This document shows, piece by piece, positions 36,217 to 45,054 of a stretch of DNA of 45,054 bases. Where the stretch lies: NCBI GenBank assembly GCA_033764095.1, contig JANRJF010000435.1:1-45054 (forward strand), written 5' to 3'. Position numbers and translations under genes: made by a program. The notes beneath the pieces were generated by a model. The model saw only the letters and a program-made list of their open reading frames with translations. It was not told where the DNA came from and did no database searches. Origin of the DNA: JBDTMT01 sp033764095 (lineage in GTDB: Bacteria; Desulfobacterota; Binatia; HRBIN30; CADEER01). Numbering within the stretch: position 1 is the first letter of the stretch; each line of letters begins with the position of its first letter.

Positions 36217-36747
36217 CTACTTCTGGCAGTCCACCACCTGCCCCGCCGCGTTGGTGCACGTCCCGGTGTGGGTGACGCCGCTGCCCTGGTCGTAGGTGGT
36301 GTTGCCCTCGTAGGTGGCGCCGGAGTTGGCCTGCGCGCTGGTGTCGCGCGAGCCGCTGGCGGTGCCGTCGGCGTTCTTCTGCATGGAGCCGGAGCTGCTG
36401 GCGCTGCCGTTGGCGCCGCTCACCGCGCCGCCGCTCTGGTGCTGCACGCTGCCGTCGGCGGAGCGGGTGAAACCGCCGGCGCGCGCGCCCATGGCGCCGT
36501 TCGGGCCCCTGACGGCCTGCGCGCTGCCGCCGGCGGCGTTGCCGCTGCCGTCCGTGGTATAGGCGCGCCCGCCCATCATGCCGCCGCCGTCCGGGCCCTT
36601 GATGGCGTGCGCCGCACTGCCGGTCGTACCGCCGGCGGCGTTCGGCCGCACCACCTTGCGGCTGGCCATGCCCTGCGCCCAGAGTTGCGACGCGCCGAGC
36701 ACCAACACGGTTGCGAGGATCAATCCGTCGGTCACCTGCCTGCGCAT
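36217..36747 (-). CDS. Gly/Ser-rich secreted protein
   Basis: A 176-residue exported low-complexity protein. The signal peptide ends near SQLWAQG (26). The rest is rich in Gly, Ala, Ser and Asn with loose repeats (GPDGGGMMGGRAYTTDGSG, GPNGAMGARAGGFTRSADGS). It ends with TYDQGSGVTHTGTCTNAAGQVVDC, a two-cysteine tail I have seen in small secreted proteins of other Gram-negative bacteria. Function unknown. A GGAGGG site at 36755-36760 supports the ATG at 36747. Confidence 0.75.
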   Translation of the reverse strand: MRRQVTDGLILATVLVLGASQLWAQGMASRKVVRPNAAGGTTGSAAHAIKGPDGGGMMGGRAYTTDGSGNAAGGSAQAVRGPNGAMGARAGGFTRSADGSVQHQSGGAVSGANGSASSSGSMQKNADGTASGSRDTSAQANSGATYEGNTTYDQGSGVTHTGTCTNAAGQVVDCQK

Positions 36748-37125
36748 GTGCGTCCCTCCTTTTGCGGCGGCGATGTGCCGCAGGCTGGGGGCATGGCAAA
36801 GCGCGGGCCAGCCGCGCGGCGCCGCGCACCGCGCAGATGCCGTGCATTCGTACCGACAGTAGGCGGACGATCGGCGCCGAAGCGGGGCAAACTGCTACCG
36901 GTGAGCCGGTGCGCCAGTGCGCCAGTGCGCCGGTGAGCCAGTGAACCGGTGAATGTATCCGTGTAGCCCGGAACAAGGACCACAGCGTCTCCGAGTTGCG
37001 CCACACCGATGTCGTCGGCGGGCTCATCGGCGCACTGGCTCACCGGCGCACCGGCGCACCGGCGCACCGGCGCACCAGCCCCCAGTGGTGCCCGCGCGCC
37101 ATCTGTGCTTCGACTGGCCGCCCGC
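36748..37125. other. 378-base divergent spacer with an inverted repeat
   Basis: It separates the divergent Gly/Ser-rich and MFS genes. It contains both promoters, which I cannot place, and the word repeat at 36900-37079. An ATG at 37009 would lengthen the MFS protein by 39 residues, but those are repeat-encoded (THRRTGAP-like). I see no gene here. Confidence 0.6.
36900..37079. repeat. Inverted repeat of GCGCCAGT/GCGCACCG words
   Basis: The 17-base segment 36927-36943 is perfectly complementary to 37033-37049. The left arm is GTGCGCCA units (period 8), the right arm is GGCGCACC units. The arms share the same letters but are out of register beyond the core. Confidence 0.85.
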
Positions 37126-38419
37126 ATGTCCGCATTCCGCTCGGCCCGACACAATCCGTGGTGGATCCCGCCGATCCTCGGCGGCGTGCCGGAGGTCGAG
37201 CCGCGGCTGATCTCGCTGCTCGGCCTGGTGTCGCTGGCGCTGTTCTTCGAGCAGTACGACAACTCGATGCTGACCGCGGCGCTCAAGCACATCGCCGCCG
37301 ACCTCGAGATGCCGGAGCAGTCGCTCGGCCTGTTCCTGGCGACCATCCGCCTCGGCGCCCTGCCCGCCTTTCTGGTGGTGCCGTTCGCCGACCGCATTGG
37401 CCGCCGCCGCATCTTCCTGCTCTCGGTGCTGCTCTACAGCCTCGGCACGGTCGCCACCGCCTTCACCATGACGCCGGCGCAGTTCGTCGCCGCGCAGACG
37501 CTCAGCCGCACCTTCATGCTCACCGCCTCGTCGGTCGCCTTCGTCATCGTCACCGAGGAATTCCCGGCGCTGCACCGCGGCTGGGCGATCGGCATGCTCG
37601 GCGCGCTGGCGTCGGTCGGCAATGGCCTCGGCGCGGTGCTGTTCGCGGTCATCGACCGCCTGCCCTACGGCTGGCGCTCGATGTACGCCATCGGGCTGGC
37701 GCCGCTGCTGCTGCTGCCGCTGCTGCGCGGGCGGATCAGCGAGACGCGCCGCTTCCGCGAGCGCCGCGCCGCCGAGGTGGCGGCGCACGCCGACGCGCGC
37801 GGCCTCGGCGCCTGGCTGCAACCGATCGTGCGGCTGGCGCGCATCTACCCGGGCCGCGCGCTGGGCATCGCCGTGGTCGGGGGCCTGATGGCGGTGGGCG
37901 AGTCGGCGGTGTTCCAGTTCACCAGCTACTTCGTGCAGAACGTGCACGGCTGGTCGCCGGCCGAGTTCTCGCTGATGTTCATCGTCGGCGGCGGCGTCGG
38001 GATCATCGGCAACGTCGTCGCCGGGCGGCTCGGCGACCGCATCGGCCGGCGCACCATCGGCGTCGTCTTCCTCGCCCTCTTCCCGCTCTTCGCCTGGATC
38101 TTCTATCACGGACCGGGATGGTCGCTGCCGTTCGCCTGGACGCTGTTCGTCTTCTGCAACGTCGCCGGCGGCGTGATCGTGCGCGCCTTCTCGACCGAGC
38201 TGTTCCCGACCTCGTACCGCGGCACCTCGGCCGCCTGGCTGTCGCTGGTCCAGTCGCTCGGCTGGGCGGCCGGCCTGGCGCTGGTCTCCCTCGGGGTGTC
38301 GCTCGGCAGCGACATCGCGCGCGCCACCAGCCTGATCGCGCTGGTGGTGCTGGTCGCCGCCCTCGCCCTGCTCACCCTGCCGGAGACCTTCCGCCAGGAG
38401 CTCGAAGCGATCAGCCACG

Positions 38420-40624
<2,205 letters not shown>

Positions 40625-40637
40625 GCGCCGAGGGGAA

Positions 40638-41075
40638 TCACGCGGCGCGTAGGTTGCGCCGGAAGGTGAGCAGCAACTGATACGCCCGCGGCGCCTCTTC
40701 CATCGCGCAGCGGCGCGGGTTCGAGAAGAAATCGCTGAAACCGTCCGGCCGCGCGCCCGCCGCCGGCTCGGCAAACCCCATCGTCCATTCGGGGAAGTGG
40801 CGCTGCGCCAGTTCGCCGCGCGCCGCGATCAGCAGCCCGCGGTGGCGCGGGTCGCGCGCAATGCGCTCCAGCAGCGCGTCGACGGCGGCGCGCGGCCCCT
40901 CGAGCAACTGCACGACGTTGCCGTCCCAGTAGAGGAGCATGCCGGTCACCCCGAGGCGGGCGTTGTTGCGGCGCGACACGGCGAGGATGTCGTCGATCTC
41001 GGCAGACGACAACAGGTGGGTCGAAGAGCTGAAGTAGACGACGTAGACGAGGTCCTGGGTCGTTCGGGGCTCCAT
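40638..41075 (-). CDS. Stand-alone BLUF blue-light photoreceptor
   Basis: A 145-residue single-domain BLUF protein that binds FAD. All key residues are present: Tyr14 (VVYFSSS), Asn38 (RRNNAR), Gln56 (VVQLLEG) and Trp97 (FPEWTMGF). The Tyr-Gln pair is the light switch. There is no output domain, so the signal goes to an unidentified partner. The C-terminus (about 105-145) is short and helical, as in PixD-like proteins. Start ATG 41075; an open frame upstream to 41177 adds a basic, unlikely N-terminus. It is convergent with glgX. Confidence 0.9.
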   Translation of the reverse strand: MEPRTTQDLVYVVYFSSSTHLLSSAEIDDILAVSRRNNARLGVTGMLLYWDGNVVQLLEGPRAAVDALLERIARDPRHRGLLIAARGELAQRHFPEWTMGFAEPAAGARPDGFSDFFSNPRRCAMEEAPRAYQLLLTFRRNLRAA

Positions 41076-41196
41076 GCCGCCCCGCAAACCAAGTTTCGTG
41101 CCGCGCGCCCGAGCCGGTCGCGGCAAGCACGCCCTGCCGCGCCGGCCGCCACCCGCATGCCGCATAGTCAACGGCATCCACGTACGCGACGCGCGA

Positions 41197-41313
41197 CCGA
41201 GCGCCTGGTAGCGAGCACGGGCGGGCCACTTGGCGCGCCCGCGTTTGCGATCAGGCGGGTCCTCGCCGACACAGGCGGGCCACGGCCCGCCCTACGAGCC
41301 GCCGAGCGCCTGG
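41197..41313. repeat. REP-like GTAG hairpin with a flanking 12-base direct repeat
   Basis: On the minus strand, 41295 to 41274 reads GTAG then GGCGGGCC-GT-GGCCCGCC, a REP-like hairpin. A degenerate partner (GTAG 41208, GGGCGGGCC 41219-41227) lies opposite. CCGAGCGCCTGG occurs at 41197-41208 and again at 41302-41313. The right end supplies the TAG stop of the GH10 gene. Confidence 0.72.
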
Positions 41314-42536
41314 CGCACCGCCGCGTGCGCGGCCTTCGGCTGCAGCGCGGCGTCGAGCAGCAGCGGTTGGTGCGGCGCGAACAGGTCGAAGGGCGGGAAG
41401 CGGTCGAGCCAGGAGTGCGCGTCGTCGATTCCCCATACGGTGATCGCGTCGCACCCCGCCACGGCGCGACAGGCCGCGGTGAGGTCGCGGTAGGCGGCGG
41501 CCTGGCGCCCCAGCGGGTCGGGATCGCCGGGAAAGCTCTTCAGGCTGACGTCCACCTCGGTGAGCTCGACGCGCACGCCGAGGGCGGTGAACAGCCGCAG
41601 CAAGCGCTCCCACTCGGCGCGCGACGGCGGCGGATTGAAGCCGAAGAAGTGCGCCTGCAGACCGACGACGTGCAGCGGTACGCCGGCCTCACGCAGCCCG
41701 CGCACCAGCGCCGCCAGCCCCTGCGCCTTGGCGTCGTCGGCGGAGTAGGTGAAGAGGAACTCGTTGAGGCACAGCGCGGCGTCGGGATCGAGCTGGTGCG
41801 CCAGCTGGAAGGCCTCGGCGATGTATGCGGGTCCGAGGGTGCGCAGAAACAGGTTGGCGTCGAGCCCGCCGCTGCCGACTTCCAGCGGTTCGTTGACCAC
41901 GTCCCAGATGGCGACGCGGCCGCGGTAGCGCGGCAGCACGGTGCTGAAGTGCTGCGCGATCAGCGCGCGCAGCTCGGCGGCCGGATCGGTCGCCGCGGCA
42001 ACCTGGGCGGCGAGGTCGGAGGGCTGCTGGTCGCGCCAGAGCAGCGTGTGGCCGCGCAGGCGGACGCCGCGCGCCGCGGCGAAGTCTGCCACCGCGTCGG
42101 CGGCGGTGAAGTCATAGGCGCCGACGCGCGGCGCCAGCGACCCCCACTTCATCGCGTTCTCGGCGGTCACCGAGTTGAAGTCGCGGCCGATCGCCGCCTG
42201 CTCGGCAGCGCGCTGCGGGTCGGCGATCGCGGCGCCGAGCCAGAAGCCGGCCTGCGCAGCGGTCTCGGCAAGCGTGCAGTCGGAGCTGCCGCAGTCGCGG
42301 ACGGTGGCGGTCGCGCTGGCGGTCGGCGTCGGTGTTGCAGTGGGCGTGTCCGACGGCCGTGCCGTCGCGGTGCCGGTGTGCGTCGCCGGCGGCAGCGTCG
42401 CGGTCGGGGTGAGGGTCGCCGTCGCGGTGGACACCGACGTCGCGGTCGCGGTCGGCGCGACCACCGGCCGATCGTCGCCGCCGCATCCAGCGGCGGCGAC
42501 GATCAGCAGCCAAATGAGCGGGCGCGGTCCCGGCAT
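41292..42536 (-). CDS. GH10 endo-xylanase lipoprotein
   Basis: A 414-residue surface xylanase. A lipoprotein signal (lipobox AAAGC, Cys18) is followed by a TP linker (28-79) and the GH10 barrel. Acid/base Glu216 is in WDVVNEPL and nucleophile Glu327 in VELTEVDVS; GHTLLW is conserved. It should cleave beta-1,4-xylan outside the cell. Start is ATG 42536, overlapping the stop of the FG-GAP gene by one base, so the two are in one operon. The TAG stop is read from the REP-like element. Confidence 0.92.
   Translation of the reverse strand: MPGPRPLIWLLIVAAAGCGGDDRPVVAPTATATSVSTATATLTPTATLPPATHTGTATARPSDTPTATPTPTASATATVRDCGSSDCTLAETAAQAGFWLGAAIADPQRAAEQAAIGRDFNSVTAENAMKWGSLAPRVGAYDFTAADAVADFAAARGVRLRGHTLLWRDQQPSDLAAQVAAATDPAAELRALIAQHFSTVLPRYRGRVAIWDVVNEPLEVGSGGLDANLFLRTLGPAYIAEAFQLAHQLDPDAALCLNEFLFTYSADDAKAQGLAALVRGLREAGVPLHVVGLQAHFFGFNPPPSRAEWERLLRLFTALGVRVELTEVDVSLKSFPGDPDPLGRQAAAYRDLTAACRAVAGCDAITVWGIDDAHSWLDRFPPFDLFAPHQPLLLDAALQPKAAHAAVRQALGGS
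42300..42455 (-). repeat. Coding Thr/Pro linker repeat of GH10
   Basis: Degenerate TATATP-coding repeats between the lipid anchor and the barrel. Confidence 0.85.
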
Positions 42537-45054
42537 CAGGCGCGGCGACGGCGCGCCAGCAGGACGGCGACGAACGCCAGCGGCCACCAGGCCGGACCGG
42601 CATCCGCCGTCGAGCCGACGTTGCAGCCATCGTCGGTCGGACGCTTCGTCGTCGCGGTGCGTGTCGGTACCGCCGTCCCCGTCGCGGTAGCCGTCGGCGT
42701 GCTCGGCTCGGTGTGAATCGGCGTCAGCGTGACGGTTGCGGTCGGCGTCGGGCTGGCGGTGATGGTGTTGGTGGCCCGATCGGTCGCGGTCGGCGTCGCG
42801 GTCGCGGTGGCCTCGGCGGTGTCGGTGGCACGCGCGGTCGCCGTCGCGGTGAAGGTCGCGGCGTCGGTCGGCGCCTGCGTCGGCGTCGCGGTCGGCGTGT
42901 GGGTGACAGTCGCCTGCGCGGTGCCGGTGGGAACGGCGGTCGCGGTCGGCGTCGCCGCCTCGCCCGGGAAGGTGATCGGGCCGAAGCTGGTCAGCGGGCT
43001 GCGGTTGCCGGCCTCGTCGCTGGCGACGAAGGCGAAGTAGAGCGTGCGGCCGGCGAACGGACCGCTGAGTTGCATCTCGCCGTGCTGGCGGCGGCCGGTG
43101 CCGCTGGCGGCGACGGTCGGCACCGGCGCGGCGGCGGCGTAGCTGGCGTCGGCAGTGATCGGCGTCTCCGCGTAGCGCACCGGCGGGCGCAGCGGCGCGG
43201 CGCGACCGCAGAACAGGTCGTCGCCGGGGATCGGCATGTCGAGGATGACGTCGCTACTCGACACGCCGACGATCGTGATGTCCTCGGCCCGCACCCCGGC
43301 GGGCGGACGCGCGTCGGTGGCGTCGTTGCCGCTGCCCCATTCATCGTGATGCCAACGCCGCCAGGGGATGAAGCCGCACTCGGCGCCGCTGGTGCGCCAG
43401 ACGAACAGCGAGCCCTCGCGGGTCACGCCGACGACCTCCAGGTGCCCGTCGCCGTCGACGTCGCCGACCGCCGGTGACTGCACCATCCAGCCGTGCGTGA
43501 ACTTCGGCCAGCCGGGCGCCTCGACGCCGTCGCTGTCGACCGCGTGCAGGTCGTACACGCCGCTGCCCTGGATCGCCTCCGGCCTGCCGTCGGCGTCGAT
43601 GTCGGCCACCGCCGGACCGGCGAGGAACTGCAGGTCGTTCATCACGCGCGGGAAGGCGCGCAACAGTTGCCGGTCGTCGGCGCTGCCGTCCGGTTTGGCG
43701 ATGCGCCAGGCACCGAGCTGATTGTCGGCCGGCAGCTGTCGCGCCGGCAGTTGGTTGTCGATCAGCTTGCCGAGCCCGGCGGCGGGCGCGACCACCTGGT
43801 AGCCGGCGTCGCGGCCGGCGAACTCGGTGAGCACCAGCGCACCGAGGCCGCCGAAGGTCGGCGTGTCGGTCGAGTTGCTGCCGGCGCCGAGCGTCTCGCT
43901 GGCGAGGGTGCGGTCCTGACCGCCCGGATGGCGGCCGAAGAAGCCGACGCCGTCGTGGTCGAAGACGTAGATCGGCCCGATCGCCGACATGGTGGCGATC
44001 TCCAGCGTGCCGTCGCGATCGACGTCGGCGAGCGCCGGCGGTCCGTTGCTGCCGGTGCCGACGGTGGGCAGCAGCTCGGTGGTGAGCAGTGCGGTCTTCA
44101 CCGGCCAGCCGGGCACGAAGGCGTCCGGGTTCCAGCCGCGCGTCAAGCCCGAGTCGCCGTGCGCGACGCCGTCGTGGTGCAGCGCGTAGACGCGCGTGTT
44201 GCCGCTGTCGAGCACGCCGGCGAGCTGGAAGAGCTGGATGATGACGTTCTCGAACACCGCGTTGGGCGGTTCGACGTACTCCTCGTTCACCGCCGCGACC
44301 ACTTCGAGATCGCCGTCGCCGTCGAGATCGCCGAGCGACGGCGGCACGATGATCTTGCTGCCGAGCCGCGCGCCCGAGCCGGCGACCAGCGTCACCTCGT
44401 TGGTGATCGGATCGACCGCGGCGACCTTGGCCGGGTCCTTGAGCAGCACCGGCCAGCCGTTCACCGCCGTGCCGTCGGCGTGCCAGGCGTAGAGGTGGCG
44501 GTCGAAGGCGCCGGCGACGATCTCCAGCGAGCCGTCGGCGGAGCGGTCGAGGTTGCCGAGCGCGACGCCGCCGAGCAGCGCGCGGCCGAGTCGATTGTCC
44601 TCGCTGTGGCGGTTGGTGCGGTCCGGCACCTGCCCTTCAGGGGTGCCGAGGTCGCGCTCGGAACGGAAGGCGAACGAGTACTCGGGCAGCGTGCGCTGCG
44701 GGAAGCCGGCGCGGCGGGTGCCGTCGTGCTGCCAGGCGTAGACGCGGCCCTGCAGGTCGGTGGCGACGACCTCGAGGCGGCCGTCGCGGTCGAGGTCGCC
44801 GACCGACGGCGCGCCGAGCACCGAGCTGTGCACCGGCGTCGCGATGGCGCCGGAGGTGAAGGCGGTCGCCTCGCTGTGCGTCTCCAGTGGATCGGTCATT
44901 ACCGGCCAGCCGGGCAGCTCGCTGGCGTCGGCGCGGAAGGCGTGCACGAAGCCGTTCGAGTCGCCGAGGATGATCTCCTCGATGCCGTCGTTGTCGAGGT
45001 CGGCGGTCACCGGCGCCGAGGCGCCGTCGCCGCCGAGCGCATGTGGGAAGGCGG
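42536..45054 (-). CDS. Large FG-GAP/VCBS surface protein (5' end outside the window)
   Basis: At least 838 residues; the frame is open to the window edge and repeats are already in phase there, so the start is missing. About 12 FG-GAP-like repeats (GDLDGDGDLEVVAA, ADVDRDGTLEIATMS, GDVDGDGHLEVVGV) form beta-propellers. A fibronectin-like region (about 43020-43300) and a TP linker (about 42645-42960) follow. The end is DGCNVG...WWPLAFVAVLLARRRRA, a Gly-Cys, hydrophobic helix and Arg cluster like a MYXO-CTERM sorting tail. It is likely anchored on the surface and is followed directly by GH10. Confidence 0.88.
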   Translation of the reverse strand, partial: AFPHALGGDGASAPVTADLDNDGIEEIILGDSNGFVHAFRADASELPGWPVMTDPLETHSEATAFTSGAIATPVHSSVLGAPSVGDLDRDGRLEVVATDLQGRVYAWQHDGTRRAGFPQRTLPEYSFAFRSERDLGTPEGQVPDRTNRHSEDNRLGRALLGGVALGNLDRSADGSLEIVAGAFDRHLYAWHADGTAVNGWPVLLKDPAKVAAVDPITNEVTLVAGSGARLGSKIIVPPSLGDLDGDGDLEVVAAVNEEYVEPPNAVFENVIIQLFQLAGVLDSGNTRVYALHHDGVAHGDSGLTRGWNPDAFVPGWPVKTALLTTELLPTVGTGSNGPPALADVDRDGTLEIATMSAIGPIYVFDHDGVGFFGRHPGGQDRTLASETLGAGSNSTDTPTFGGLGALVLTEFAGRDAGYQVVAPAAGLGKLIDNQLPARQLPADNQLGAWRIAKPDGSADDRQLLRAFPRVMNDLQFLAGPAVADIDADGRPEAIQGSGVYDLHAVDSDGVEAPGWPKFTHGWMVQSPAVGDVDGDGHLEVVGVTREGSLFVWRTSGAECGFIPWRRWHHDEWGSGNDATDARPPAGVRAEDITIVGVSSSDVILDMPIPGDDLFCGRAAPLRPPVRYAETPITADASYAAAAPVPTVAASGTGRRQHGEMQLSGPFAGRTLYFAFVASDEAGNRSPLTSFGPITFPGEAATPTATAVPTGTAQATVTHTPTATPTQAPTDAATFTATATARATDTAEATATATPTATDRATNTITASPTPTATVTLTPIHTEPSTPTATATGTAVPTRTATTKRPTDDGCNVGSTADAGPAWWPLAFVAVLLARRRRA
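42645..42960 (-). repeat. Coding Thr/Pro linker repeat of the FG-GAP protein
   Basis: About 105 residues of TPTATATP-type sequence from GTCGG-rich degenerate repeats, longest of the set. Confidence 0.85.

Overview
This is a roughly 70% GC stretch of bacterial chromosome. Several proteins carry Thr/Pro 'TPTPTATAT' linkers, two end in dockerin-like Ca-binding repeats, and one ends in a MYXO-CTERM-like tail. There are also acyl-CoA dehydrogenases, CaiB/BaiF CoA-transferases and an F420/LLM-type oxidoreductase. That mix suggests an uncultivated delta-proteobacterial lineage such as Binatia (Candidatus Binatota). The taxonomic call is inference. I see no rRNA, tRNA, CRISPR array, prophage or transposase gene.

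Layout. 1-2.8 kb: orphan sensor histidine kinase and a small alpha/beta hydrolase, both on the minus strand. 2.9-8.7 kb: small secreted protein, tandem CoA-transferase fusion, beta-lactamase-fold esterase and acyl-CoA dehydrogenase. 8.8-15.4 kb: lipoprotein carboxylesterase, DUF456 membrane protein, degenerate PaaK-like protein divergent from an atypical crotonase, sulfotransferase-like protein, and a second acyl-CoA dehydrogenase. 15.5-19.9 kb: tightly overlapping four-gene membrane operon (two GT-C-type glycosyltransferases, a small membrane protein, an HTTM-like protein). 19.9-25.6 kb: secreted dockerin-like protein, GH1 beta-glucosidase, Nudix hydrolase, LLM oxidoreductase, peroxiredoxin. 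25.7-31.1 kb: Cys-rich membrane protein, beta-propeller/dockerin-like protein, a pair of related lipoproteins, SDR, signal peptidase I, tiny basic protein. 31-36.2 kb: UvrD/PcrA helicase, molybdopterin genes (MoaB-like, MoaD-MoaE fusion), quinone oxidoreductase. 36.2-45 kb: Gly/Ser-rich secreted protein, MFS transporter, glycogen debranching enzyme, stand-alone BLUF photoreceptor, GH10 xylanase lipoprotein, and a large FG-GAP surface protein cut by the window end.

Functional picture. One theme is acyl-CoA catabolism. A near-identical GCTAAC/GTTAGC palindrome sits at the start of the first acyl-CoA dehydrogenase and between the crotonase and the PaaK-like gene, which suggests a shared repressor. 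A second theme is polysaccharide handling and display at the cell surface (GH1, GH10, GlgX, TP-linker proteins).

The most unusual feature is in the spacers. About twenty intergenic regions hold long inverted repeats. Most have arms built from a locus-specific tandem word of 7-10 bases. Six word families recur at two or three loci, sometimes with unit order shuffled between arms. They occur between convergent, divergent and co-directional genes, so they are not simply terminators. In several places the repeat has supplied gene ends: stop codons, a possible start, and the whole hydrophobic core of one lipoprotein signal peptide. Two loci (21706-21809 and 41208-41295) look instead like REP elements (GTAG plus hairpin).
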